From the NCBI GenBank assembly GCA_011033025.1, contig WFMF01000060.1, positions 434,001-498,000 of the forward strand: a DNA stretch of 64,000 nt, in the 5' to 3' direction. This DNA comes from Beroe forskalii. Taxonomy: Eukaryota > Ctenophora > Nuda > Beroida > Beroidae. Under the pieces are notes generated by a model. That model was not told the DNA's origin. It did not search any database and saw only the letters and a list, made by a program, of their open reading frames with translations. The translations under genes and the position numbers were made by a program. Shown here in pieces: positions 35,080-46,923 of this stretch. Positions within the stretch are counted from its first letter, which is position 1, and every line of letters begins with the position of its first letter.

Positions 35080-38000
35080 TCTGCCTCAAAAAGGGGTAAA
35101 AAGTGGACAAATTCTACACCAAGCGATTTTGCATGGATTCTATAGTTTTTTGCATGAAAATCGATCAACAACTTTCCACACCTCTCCGAGTGGAAAGTGC
35201 CGAAAATCGATTTTAGCTGAGGAACAGCCGACTGATATGTAAAAATCGTATCTCGGCTCAGGAAGGTCGTAGAGACTTCATCTTAAGCGGAAAATGTGCG
35301 CAATGAGCATGTTTATATACAATTGTCAACAAAAAGATGCCCTAAAAATGCTCAGGAACGGAGTTACAGGCGAAAACAGATTTTGGGCAGGCGCAAGACC
35401 TGCATAAGGCGAATTTTGTATCTCAGTCCAGGAAGGTCGTAGAAACTTCATCTTGGGCGAAAATGCGCACGGCCATGTTTATATACAATTTTGACAAAAA
35501 TATGCCCTAAAAATGCTAAGGAACGGAGTAACGGGCGAAAACTGATTTTTGGGCCAACGCAAGACCTGATTTAGGCGAATTTGTATCTCAGTCCAGAAGG
35601 TCGTAGAGACTTCATCTTGGGCGGAAAATGCAAATGGCCATGTTTATATACAATTGTTCACAAAAATATGCCCTAAAATGCTAAGGAACGGAGTAATGGG
35701 CGAAAACTGATTTTGGGCCAACACAAGACCTGATTTAGGCCAATTTTGTATTTCAGTCCAGGAAGGTTGTAGAGAGTTCATCTTGGGCGGAAAATGTGCG
35801 CAATGGCCATGTTTATTCTGTACGACTTGCTGATAAAAGAGTAAAAGGATAAATATGTGCCCTGAAATTCTCAGGAAGAAAGTTATAGGCGAAAAATGAA
35901 ATGTGGCGATGGTTTGAGACGATTTTCATATTATCACTGTCCAGTAAAAGAGACGGGTAACGGACATTTGATCTCATGACATTTCATCTCACGGCACTTT
36001 ATCTTGTAATATTTCAACCCCACGCAAAGGTAAGGATCTGGGTTAGGGTAATGGTTAGCGTATGGGTAAGAGTTAGGATTCAGGGTAAGGTTATAGGGTG
36101 ATGTTTAGGGTCAGGACAGGGAGATGAAGTATCCTGACATGAAATTTCGTACACCCATAGAGACTTCCGGCTGAGCAGAAAATAATTGGAATGGTCAACT
36201 CAGGAAGTAGGAAGAGAGTATGAAATGTGTCTAAAACGAGGTAACGATTAACCACCATAAAGGATTGGGCTTTGCCCATTGAGCCCAGTTAAATCCCAAT
36301 CGGTGGGAATAATATTTACACAGTCTGGCTGGGTCAGACCTCCCAGTGAATCATCTAGACAAAGAGAGGTGGTGCATTATAGCCGCCTTTGGCAGATCTC
36401 TGACTTAATCTGCAGGCAAGCCTTGTCTTGCTTTGCAGTCTGATTGTTGCCACGGGCGATTGAATAAAACAAAATTTTTGAATAAAACAAAATTTTCTAT
36501 TGACATTCCATTAATCATTCCTACATACTGGAAAATATATCAGAACAAATATCTTGTCTTGCTGAGTATTAGAGGGCATAGGGGTGTTGGTGTTGTGCAA
36601 TCAGAGTTTGTAAACAAGATAATTCATTTTCCTAGGCTCAGCTCATAAACTTAATAAGGACCTTCCACTTGGTATTACAAGTGGGCTCTAAAATGAGGGC
36701 GAATGCAGGGTCACAGGGCTTGAGGCTTGTTGTTTCCCTTTAATGAACCATCATTTAAAGCAAGGATAATTTTATAAATCAAGAGTATATATTCAGGGTG
36801 AAGGTGTTACAGTTATATATATTGAACTGAACCTAGTTATTGACTGCCTTTTTGTTCATAAAAGATTGCCAATAGTGAGTTTAAAACAAAAACTATATAT
36901 AAACAAATTATAATATATAACCAAAATAAGTTTTATTGAATAAATAAATAGCATAATTCGATTAGAATATTAGAACATATTCTAGTTTTCCTTTGTAACA
37001 AGGGCAACCCATAAATCCAGAGAATGGTTTTTGATTATTTGAGGATCTGTGAATGCGACTACTGCTTGAAATCAACTAAATATGATAGAGGTTTAACTCA
37101 ATGCTATTCCAACAAGATCTGTCCCATTCATGTGGATCACCATCTGCCTGGATCTCCAACAATTTCTTTTTGAGCTCAGATTTTATTGAGAGGATTTGGT
37201 ATTAAGATCATACATTTTGACAAGGTCACGGACAACATTCAGATTAATAGCTCACAATATCTAAAAGTTTTTCGTGGGCATTGGTGTCAGTAAATATGTG
37301 TCTTTCCCAGCCCTTTTAGAAAGTTCAAATTTGCTGTAAATTCCCATTGGTGATCTAAATTTGAAATTTTAAACATTTCGTTCCACAGTGATATACATAT
37401 AGGTTTTGATGTTCATTATCAACTGTGAGTTGAAAAGTGGCTTGGTGATGCTCACGCCTGTAAAATTTTCATCTAGATGTTGCTCCCCCATATGGGCGAA
37501 CTCGTGCACATGTTCTGAATTTATCAAGATATTTTCTTTATTGCCAAATAATATCCGAATGCACTTTTTCTGCATTCTAAATAGAGTTCGAGTTTTGCGT
37601 TACTGACACCACCCCATACTGTTATACCATAAGTGAGATGACTTTCAAATAATGTATAGTAGATGTTTTTAAGAAGCTCATCTGGCATGTTGTCTTTGAT
37701 GACATTTATAACCCCAGTACTACATGATAGCTTTTTAGTTAGGTTCCTTATGTGAGCGTTCCAATTAAGTTTCTCATCAATTGTCACCCGCCGGTCCAGA
37801 GGGGTCCAGGAACGGCTGGTCGCTCTCAGCTGAGGATATCCCTGGCAGTAGGGTGGCCTAAAAAACCACCCAGGAGTTCACACCCTTAGCCTAGCGTATT
37901 AGGGATAGTCTCCATGCTCAGCATGGCTGCCACCGGCCTGGCCGATTAAACCGACCCTGGCCGTTTTACTAGACTAAGACCATACAGGACTGGAATAAAT

Positions 38001-39190
38001 GTCTGGACCAAGATAGAAAAATCTTCTATATCAGGCCTGTTAGCTGCCAAAAAATTAGTTTTTCGCCCGTTACTCCGTTCCTGAGCATTTAAGGGCATAT
38101 TTCTGTCAACAATATTGTACATAAACATGGCCATTGCGCACATTTTCCGCCTAAGATGAAGTTTGTACGACCTTCCTAGACTGAGATACATAAAATTCTC
38201 CTTAAGCAGGTCTTGCGCCTGCCCAAAAATCTGTTTTTCGCCCGTAACTCCATTCCTGAGCATTTGAGGGCATATTTTTTTGTTGACAATTGTATATAAA
38301 CATGGCCATTGCGCACATTTTCCGCCCAAGATGAAGTCTCTACGACCTTCCTGGACTGAGATAAAAAATTCGCCCTAAATCAGGTCTTTGCATCTGCCCG
38401 AAAAAACAGTTTTTCACCCGTTACTCCATTCCTTAGCATTTAAGGGCATATTTTTGTGAACAATTGTATATAAACATGGCCATTGCGCACATTTTCCGCC
38501 AAGATGAAGTCTCTACGACCTTCCTAGACTGAGATACAAAATTCTCCCTTAAGCAGGTCTTGCGCCTGCCCAAAAATCTGTTTTCGCCCGTAACTCCATT
38601 CCTGAGCATTTGAGGGCATATTTTTGTTGACAATTGTATATAAACATGGCCATTGCGCATTTTCCGCCCAAGATGATCTCTGACCTTCCTGGACTGAGAT
38701 AAAAAATTCGCCTAAATCAGGTCTTGCATCTGCCCGAAAAAACAGTTTTCACCCGTTACTCCATTCCTTAGCATTTAAGGGCATATTTTTGTGAACAATT
38801 GTATATAAACATGGCCATTGCACATTTCACTTAAGATGAAGTCTCTACGACCTTCCTGGACTGAGATACAAAATTCGCCTTATGCAGGTCTGCGCCTGCC
38901 CAAAAATCTGTTTTCCTTCCGTAACTCGTTCCAAGCATTTGAGGGCATATTTTTGTTACAATTGTATATAAAATGCTCATTGCGCACATTTTCCGCCAAG
39001 ATGAAGTCTCTACGACCTTCCTGAGCAGATACGATTTTTACATATCAGTCGCCTGCGCCTCAGCTAAAAATCGATTTTCGGCACTTTCCACACTCGGAGG
39101 GGTGTGGAAGGATAGATCGATTTTTCATGCAAAAAACTATAAATCCATGCAAAATCGCTTGGTGTGAATTTGTCACTTTTAAATCAATTT
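35080..39190. mobile_element. Large inverted-repeat element whose arms are tandem arrays
   Basis: AACTCTACACCAAGCG-type sequence at the left edge (AAATTCTACACCAAGCGATT) is mirrored by CGCTTGGTGTGAATTTG at 39147. Inside these edges, ~170-bp units (AGGAAGGTCGTAGAGACTTC, CATGTTTATATACAATTGT, ATGCCCTAAAAATGCT) repeat about four times at 35235-35830. They repeat about six times in reverse at 37990-39040. The 2.1-kb centre holds a non-LTR fragment and non-coding DNA. It resembles a foldback element. Related sequence (GGGATGTCATAG.TAT.GGCTA) also occurs at 12.72, 34.98 and 39.27 kb. Confidence 0.6.
37369..37787 (-). pseudogene. Non-LTR retrotransposon RT C-terminal fragment
   Basis: On minus, TIDEKLNWNAHIRNLTKKLS then LTYGITVWG is the RT thumb of a CR1/RTE-like LINE. 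The following VQKKCIRILFGNKEN-type block is in another frame (37369-37575), so a frameshift lies near 37575. Truncated on both sides. Confidence 0.75.
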
Positions 39191-39362
39191 TACTGTATTA
39201 CCAAGTTTTCGCTACATTCAGATTTTGAGGTCAAATATGAAGCTTAATTTTGGGTTTCTTAATGAAATTTGGGATGTCATAGGTATGGGCTATACATTTT
39301 GCACCACAATTAGGAAGTGTCTGACTCCAAAAATGTCTCGTTATCTTACAAGCGTGGTTTGC

Positions 39363-39723
39363 CCTATAAGAAAGCAGAAGTAGCTAGTATTTAAGTGTAA
39401 GAAAGCAGAAGTAGCTAGTATTAATGTGTAAGAAATGCAGAAGTAGCTAGTATTTATGTGTAAGAAATGCAGAAGTAGCTAGTATTAATTATGTGTAAGG
39501 AATGCAGAAGTAGCTAGTATTAATGTGTAAGAAAGCAAAAGTAGCTAGTATTTAAGTGTAAGAAAGCAGAAGTAGCTAGTATTAATTATGTGTAAGGAAT
39601 GCAGAAGTAGCTAGTATTGATGTGTAAGAAAAGCAGAAGTAGCTAGTATTTATGTGTAAGAAATGCAGAAGTAGCTAGTATTTATGTGTAAGAAATGCAG
39701 AAGTAGCTAGTATTTATGTGTAA
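39363..39723 (+). repeat. 32-bp minisatellite, left part
   Basis: About 12 units of AAGAAATGCAGAAGTAGCTA + GTATTTATGTGT. The array is interrupted by a 2.66-kb insertion and resumes at 42388. Confidence 0.9.
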
Positions 39724-40036
39724 GGGCCAAATCGCACGGGGACAAAAATCGTGAAAAAATGTGCCCAGGTCAGTTGTCACGTCCAAATTTTGTGAGATCG
39801 CACGGCGGAATATTTCACGCCGGTATAGAAATGATCAAAACGTACGGCGACAGCTTTTCAATGCATTTCACGGAGACAAAATTACACCAAATCGCACGAC
39901 GTAATTTGTCACCAAAATTGATATGTTTCGCGAAAACGCACGGCGTAACAAAATAACCGTGCAATTTGTCACGTCCTAGATCTCGGAATCACGGAAATAT
40001 TATTTTTCACAAAAACGCACGGCGGATAAAATGGCA

Positions 40037-40114
40037 TGTTTGATAGCTCAATGGCAGAGCATTCGAAATGTCTTCAGCTTCAGGAGGTTGTGGGTTCAAA
40101 TCCCGCTCAGGTCC
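40037..40114 (+). ncRNA. tRNA-like sequence inside the Harbinger-like element
   Basis: D arm GCTC-AATGGCA-GAGC preceded by TA (A box TAGCTCAATGG), T arm GTGGG-TTCAAAT-CCCGC (B box GGTTCAAATCC), and a weak acceptor stem with several G-U pairs. The anticodon arm is non-canonical and about five bases too long, so no amino acid is assigned. It may act as a pol III promoter. Conserved in copy 2. Confidence 0.55.
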
Positions 40115-40118
40115 AATA

Positions 40119-40403
40119 TTACTGATATGTGTGCTCATAGGTTGAAAGCAACAGGTCGAAAAGTAGGTCGAAAAGTAGGTTGAAAAGGTAGGTAGAAAGG
40201 GCTCAATAAAGACCCTTCTTGGCTTGGAAATTGCAGATCATGCTTTCAATCTTCAAGAGAGATGAGGAAAAGATAGTTCCTGTTGTGAAAACCATCCAGA
40301 CTGGGGCACAGTAAAATTCTACATGTCCTTTCGACCTTCTTTTCGACCTACTTTTCAACCTGTTGTTTTCGACCTATGAGTATGAAGACACATATGCGTT
40401 GAA
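40119..40403. mobile_element. Nested MITE present in copy 1, absent from copy 2
   Basis: Ends TGATATGTGTGCTCATAGGT and CCTATGAGTATGAAGACACA are complementary. Subterminal GGTCGAAAAGTAGGTCG mirrors CGACCTACTTTTC. Copy 2 reads straight through from CCAATATT to AACAGCTCATC, giving the empty site. Confidence 0.75.
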
Positions 40404-42387
40404 CAGCTCATCTGAGTTTATGACTGCAGGCCGCTGTAGTACTGAAATAGGTGAAGCGCCCTGAATAAACCCTTCAAATCAGTGTGCACCCCAAGCACCC
40501 AGTGTACAGTCAGCAGTCTGGTAGGAGTCAGTGACCAGTCAGCAACCTGGCATGAGCATCAAAATGTATCTATCGATGACCAGTCAGCAGTATGGTACGA
40601 GACAGTGCCCAGTGAGCATTTTCAGTCAAGCTGTCAATTCAAAACTGCATACATCATGCCAGTGAACAGCCAAGTTGAAACAAATTTCTAATACCATCGC
40701 AAAATGGAAACACTAAGTCAGTGCCGGCTTGCAAAACAACGAGGGTCATGGTAGTTCCCTTCCCATCTTAAAATGTCCGATCTTAAAATGTGACTTCGAA
40801 TCATACATCATCATCATGACCATACACAGCAATGCAATCATTCGATACGCAGAATTAAAAAGCAAAATGTACTGCAACTGCAAAACAGTATAAATCGTGT
40901 AGCACACAGGGCTCGAAGGGGCTTGCAAAGCCTATGTAGAGGACGGAAAGGAATCGAATCAAAGCATGGATCAATCTCAAAGGTATTGCAATCGAAAGAT
41001 TATTGGCTAAAAATGTGCTGAGATGAAACACTAGCAATTTTCGAAACGTACAAACGATAATTGCTTAATTGGAAAACAAACAAAGGAGAAATTAATGAAT
41101 TAATCTTGGTAGCATGTCACTTTGTGAAACGCCTCAGTTACAACAGAACTTGGAAAGAGATAGGTACAAAATGATGAAAGGAAATGGCTAAAAATGAGCG
41201 AATTTACATTTGGTGAAACTCTGTTTTTGCAGCACAGTAATATAATAAACAAATGAGAATGACGTAATTACTATGGTTGAATATGGTATGTCAATGACTT
41301 AAACTTAAAGTGCCTATTTTACATTTCTCACGGGACAGTAATTGCACGATGTACCAAACTACAAACCGGTAATTAGGCGACATTTATCGTCCGCTCCTCC
41401 GTGTGTGAGAAAAAGTAATACACCATTGTTACTAATGATAATGACGTATTGCTCTCACTCACTCTCAGCTGCTATTGCTATTTCCGAAGAATGTGTTACC
41501 ATGGCAACATGGCAATGCAACTGATCAAAACAAATCAAATGCAAATTCCACACTTTATTTCATGATATTGTATTTCATTCTCTCGTTTTTGGTTTTGTAT
41601 CTTTTTACATATCTTTCTTGCATATTATGATTTTAACTTTCTCGAAATGATTGCTTTTACAGAGTTGGGGCTGCTGCTATCACTGCTTTCACTGCAGTTC
41701 ACTGTTTTCTCTGCTATTTGATTCGACTTTGTCTATTCTTGGCCACATATTTTGCAGGATGCTTATACCTGGTTACAGTAAAGTTCCTACATCAATCAGT
41801 CGGAATTAACACAACCTTCAATGCTTCAATGGAATGCCATAATTGTATAGGATAGAAAATACAGGAGAAGAAACAAAATACAGAGTGGCAACACTACAGA
41901 AATGAGAAGGCACAGCAAGATATGAACGAAACACATTTAAAAGATTGGTGCTATTTGTGTTTCCACTTTTTACTATGTTTCCCGCACTCTTGGAATGCAG
42001 CGCGCTGATTGGTCAATGACTGCGTGTGTTGTAACGCTACATCTCACCGCTACCGTGCGTTTTGGTTTTTGTACCATCGTGAAACTTTCCACCACTATCA
42101 CGTGACCGTGCGCGTGATCTTTTTCGTCACTGCACGTGATCAGTGGTGACAAATCTCACCGATATTGAAAACGGACGGAGTTTTGATTTCACCACAAAGA
42201 TTTCACCGATTGTGGTGAAAACTGTCACCTCTCCTGAGGCCGGTGATACTTTTCACCACTTTTCTCACCACGTTTTCAGATCTCACGAAAAGTGGCCTTA
42301 AAAAAATGAAATCGCACGATAGGTAAAATCCGAATTTTGGTGAGATATGAAAGTTTCCACGATTTTTGTCCCCGTGCGATTTGGCCC

Positions 42388-42572
42388 TAAGGAATGCAGA
42401 AGTAGCTAGTATTTATGTGTAAGAAAAGTAGCTAGTATTTATGTGTAAGAAAAGTAGCTAGTATCTATGTGTAAGAAAAGTAGCTAGTATTTATGTGTAA
42501 GAAAAGTAGCTAGTATTTCTGTGTAAGAAAAGTAGCTAGTATTTATGTGTAAGAAAAGTAGCTAGTATTAAT
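42388..42572 (+). repeat. Minisatellite, right part, mostly 26-bp units
   Basis: After one 32-bp unit the rest are AAGAAAAGTAGCTAGTATTT + ATGTGT, shorter by the TGCAG segment. It ends 20 bp from a splice donor on the minus strand. Confidence 0.9.
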
Positions 42573-42591
42573 TCATTACTCGTTTGGTTAC

Positions 42592-42757
42592 CAGGGGCGT
42601 GGTACACCGCGCACATGATGTCCTCGGTGTGCTCGCGCGAGCCGCTCCACTCGTCCGGCATGATGTTGAAATCGCTGCTCATCAGCTGCTTGTCCCGGAA
42701 AACACAGATGTCGTACGACCAACCCACCGCTATCACCCGTCTCTTGATGCATAACAC
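42592..42757 (-). CDS. Single exon of a WD-repeat protein (WDR49/WDR64-like)
   Basis: A 166-nt exon, phase 0 to phase 1, between an acceptor ending CTCAG and a GTAACC donor. It encodes RRVIAVGWSYDICVFRD, then HTEDIMCAVYHAP. The 'RRVIAVGW' start, a beta-strand ending in F.D, and 'H..DI.C' are a WD40 pattern that I associate with the WDR49/WDR64 group; the exact family is uncertain. No other exon of this gene is recognised in the window. The acceptor and first 12 codons are copied in the adjoining minisatellite. The strand is opposite to the tomosyn exons upstream. Confidence 0.6.
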
Positions 42758-43300
42758 CTGAGGGAGTCACTTTGCTGGAATTAGAACCCACCGCTATCAC
42801 CCGTCTCTGGATGCACAGCACCTGGGGAGTCACTTTGCTGGAATTACAACCCACCGCTATCACCCGTCTCTGGATGCACAGCACCTGGGGGGAGTCACTT
42901 TGCTGGAATTAGAACCCACCGCTATCACCCGTCTCTTGATGAGCAGCACCTGGGGAGTCACTTTGCTGGAATTACAACCCACCACTATCACCCGTCTCTT
43001 GATGCACAGCACCTTGGGGAGTCACTTTGCTGGAATAAGAACCCACCGCTATCACCCGTCTCTTGATGCACAGTACCTGGGGGAGTCACTTTGCTGGAAT
43101 TAGAACCCACCGCTATCACCCGTCTCTTGATGAGCAGCACCTGGGGGAGTCACTTTGCTGAAATTAGAACCCACCGCTATCACCCGTCTCTTGATGCACA
43201 GCACCTGGGGAGTCACTTTGCTGGAATTACAACCCACCGCTATCACCCGTCTCTTGATGAGCAGCACCTGGGGGAGTCACTTTGCTGGAATTAGAACTAT
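42758..43300 (-). repeat. 63-bp minisatellite including a splice acceptor and exon start
   Basis: About nine 62-64-bp units. Each contains, on minus, TTCCAGCAAAGTGACTCCCC, then CAGGTGCTGTGCATCCAGAG and ACGGGTGATAGCGGTGGGTT. The last unit on the minus strand is the true exon start at 42757; the others are upstream duplicates in the intron. Confidence 0.9.
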
Positions 43301-44210
43301 ATTTGAAGAGTTGTAGCTCTTTGAAGTAGATTCATCCTTCTATCAGAGCTATATTGTCGAAAGGTTCCGTTCATGATCGTTATTACTTTTTTATACTTGA
43401 TTGCCGTGAATAAATCCAACATTGATAATATTATAGAAAGAATCGTGGTACGATCCAATTATCCATTTCAAAATTAAATATTCCTACCAAAATAACACTT
43501 CATGCTTGCATGGATCTTTCTACAAATTGAATCTTCTAGAATTTAGAAAAGCTGAATCTGATATGATTCATGCCTACGTTTAAGCAAAGCGGGCATAGCT
43601 TGTTAAAGTATAACGAGTCTTCTTATTTAATTAGCTTATTATGACCCGTTAAAAATTTTCATTGAGTGTCTTGATTTTATGATTAACTAAAACTTCTAAT
43701 TAAGCTAGACGAGAAAAGGCAAAATCTAATTACTGTGCAAAGAGGACTCTTTGTCGATATAATTTGTTTCTTTGTAATCAATAATTAGCTCTTAAATAAT
43801 AAAGCTAGGTTTAAAGCCATTGTTATTGCCTCAAGTTAAAAGTGGTATTTGAAAGGCTAATCATTACAGCTGACGAAGCCGGCTCTATGCTCGTTTAACC
43901 AGTGGTCTGTCGAACTATTGACTATGCCCCGTTATTAGTCGAATAGTCGACTAATCTAAAACTTACTATCATCCAGCATCCTCATATATCACCCTCATAT
44001 CATCAGAGAGAGGGGCACAACGCATAATCGTGAGGCACGTCAGGGGGTACATTGAAGGAAGGCTGTAATCTAGATTCACTTCAAAATTACCATCTTCCAG
44101 ATGCACTGCAATTTGGCTTCTGCCGATGTCGTACTGACTGTATACTTATAGCTTGTCTTCATTAATAATTGCCTTCCCATAAGACTTTTACCTTCTTGCT
44201 ACCTTTTTTA
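43301..44210. other. No gene seen
   Basis: AT-rich DNA upstream of the WD exon's array. I found no recognisable exon or repeat. Confidence 0.4.
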
Positions 44211-44561
44211 CGAGACATATTTAAAAGGTACGAAATTTGGGGATTTTTCGAAAAAATCCCAAAATTTCGATCCCAAAATTATTTTCCCAAATTAGCGGGT
44301 GATGACTAATTATCTGGAATTATTTCCAATGTATTCTTGTGGGCAAATCGAGATCATTTTGGAGCTCAGATGTGGTTATTCTGGACCTAAAAAGTCTGCT
44401 GATTTAGAATAACATCATGGGAAAATTTGAAAACCCTGTTTCTTGATGATACTGGCCGATTAGTTTAAGAAGGTACAAAAAATCTTGCACAAATTCAAAG
44501 ATTGACTCCCTGACATATGATTGGAATATATTTCAGGAGCATTCCATCAGTTGCCATCTAA

Positions 44562-46923
44562 GGCCAAATCGCATGGGGACAAAATCGTGGAAACTCTCAT
44601 ATCTCACCAAAATTCGGATTTTACCTATCGCGATTTCATTTTTTAAGGCCACTTTTCGTGAGATCTGAAAACGTGGTGAAAAGTGGTGAAAAGTATCACC
44701 GGCCTCAGGAGAGGTGACAGTTTTCACCACAATCGGTGAAATCTTTGTGGTGAACAAAAACCCGTCCGTTTTCAATATCGGTGAGATTTGTCACCACTGA
44801 TCACGTGCAGTGACGAAAAGATCACGCGCATGGTCACGTGATAGTGGTGGAAAGTTTCACGATGGTACAAAAACCAAAACGCACGGTAGCGGTGAGATGT
44901 AGCGTTACAACACACGCAGTCATTGACCAATCAGCGCGCTGCATTTCAAGAGTGCGGGAAACATAGTAAATATTGGGAAACACAAATAGCACCAATCTTT
45001 TTAAATGTGTATCGACTGTATCGTTCGTATATCTTGCTGTGCCTTCTCATTTCTGTAGTGTTGCCATTCTGTATTTAGTTTCTTCTCCTGTATTTTCTAT
45101 CCTATACAATTATGGCATTCCATTGAAGCATTGAAAGGTTGTGTTAATTCCGACTTTACTGTAACCAGGTATTAACATCCTGCAAAATATGTGGCAAGAA
45201 TAGACAAAAGTCGAATCAAATAGCAGAGAAAACAGTGAACTGCAGTGAAAGCAGGATAGCAGCAGCCCCAACTCTGTAAAAAGCAATCATTTCGAGAAAT
45301 TAGTTAAAATCATAATGCAAGAAAAGATGTGAAAAGATACAAACCAAAAACGAGAGAATGAAATACAATATCATGAAATAAAGTGTGGAATTTGTATTTG
45401 ATTTGTTTTGATCAGTTGCATTGCCATGTTGCCATGGTAACACATTCTTCGGAAATAGCAATAACTGAGAGTGAGGAGAGCAATACGTCATTATCATTAG
45501 TAACAATGGTGTATTACTTTTTCACACGGAGGAGCGGACGATAAATGTCGCCTAATTACCGGTTTGCAGTTTGGTACATTGTGCAATTACTGTCCCGTGA
45601 GAAATGTAAAATAGGCGCTTTAAGTCATTGACATACCATATTCAACCATAGTAATTACGTCATTCTCATTTGTTTATTATTACTGTGCTGCAAAACAGAG
45701 TTTCCACCAAATGTAAATTCGCTCATTTTTAGCCATTTCCTTTCATCATTTTGTATCTCTTCCAAGTTCTGTTGTAACTGAGGCGTTTTCACAAAGTGAC
45801 ATGCTACCAAGATTAATTCATTTTCTCCTTTGTTTGTTTTCTATTATCGTTTGTACTTCAAAATTGCTAGTGTTTCATCTCAGCAATATTTTAGCCAATA
45901 ATCTTTCGATTGCAGACCTTTGAGATTGATCCATGCTTTGATTCGATTCCTTAAAAATTTTCGTCCTCTACATAGGCTTTCTTGCCAGCCTTCGAGCCCC
46001 AAAAGTTGCTAATGATTTATACTGTTTTGCAGTTGCAGTACATTTTGCTTTTAATTGGGTGTATCGAATGATTGTACTGCTGTGTATAGTCATGATGATG
46101 ATGTATGATATTGATTCGAAGTCACATTTTAAGATCGGACATTTTTAGATAGACGGGAACTTACCATGACCCTGTGTTGTTTTGTGCTTCTCAGCACTGA
46201 CTTAGTGTTTCCATTTTGCGATGGTATTAGAAATTTGTTTCGAGCTTGGCTGTTCACTGGCATGATGTATGCAGTTTTGAATTGACAGCTTGACTGAAAA
46301 TGCTCACTGGGCACTGTCTCGTACCATACTGCTGACTGGTCATCGATAGATACATTTTCATGCTCATGCCAGGCTGCTGACTGGTCTCTGACTCCTACCA
46401 GACTGCTGACTGTACACTGGGTGCGGTCAGGTGCTTGGGGTGCACACTGATTTGAAGGGTTATTCAGGGGATGCTTCACCTTATTTCAGTAATACAGCGG
46501 CCTGTAGTCATAAACTCAGATGAGCTGTTTAATATTGGACTTGAGCGGGATTTGAACCCACAACCTCCTGAAGCTGAAGACATTTCGGATGCTCTGCCAT
46601 TGAGCTATCAAACATGCCATTTTATCCGCCGTGCGTTTTGAAAAATAATATTACCGTGATTCGAGATCTAGGTTGTGACAAATTACACGGATATTTTATT
46701 GCGCCGTGCGTTTTCGCGATATATAGCAATTTGGTGACAAATTACGTCGTGCGATTTGGTGTAATTTTGTCTCCGTGAAATGCATTGAAAAGCTGCCGCC
46801 GTACGTTTTGATCATTTTATACCGGCGTGAAATATTCCCGCCGTGCGATCTCCACGAAATTTGGACGTGACAACTGACCTGGGCACATTTTTTCACGATT
46901 TTTGTCCCCGTGCGATTTGGCCC
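44562..46923 (-). mobile_element. Non-autonomous PIF/Harbinger-like element, copy 2 (inverted)
   Basis: Reverse-orientation copy of 39724-42387 with the same ends (GGCCAAATCGCATGGGGACA ... GTGCGATTTGGCCC) and TAA flanks. It is 302 bp shorter, mostly because the nested MITE is absent. The minus ORF 46129-46479 has a plus counterpart in copy 1 (40482-40691, with SSLVGVSDQSATWHEH). Weak shared coding potential there is possible but unrecognised. Confidence 0.8.
46537..46614 (-). ncRNA. tRNA-like sequence in Harbinger copy 2
   Basis: Nearly identical to 40037-40114 with intact D arm, T arm and A/B boxes. TCCGA instead of TTCGA in the anticodon arm improves pairing with the downstream TCAGGA, leaving a bulged A and an oversized loop. 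Confidence 0.55.

Larger units (their letters stand above)
39724..42387 (+). mobile_element. Non-autonomous PIF/Harbinger-like element, copy 1
   Basis: Starts GGGCCAAATCGCACGGGGAC and ends GTCCCCGTGCGATTTGGCCC (perfect ~30-bp TIRs), flanked by TAA on both sides, the trinucleotide target typical of PIF/Harbinger. It contains subterminal CGCACGG repeats, a tRNA-like sequence, and a nested ~285-bp MITE. No transposase or Myb-like ORF is seen. It sits inside the AGTAGCTAGTATT minisatellite. Confidence 0.8.

Noticed and set aside
46129..46479. Harbinger transposase or Myb-like gene in copy 2
   Set aside because: No DDE-type or Myb/SANT motifs; the frame is not kept open in copy 1.
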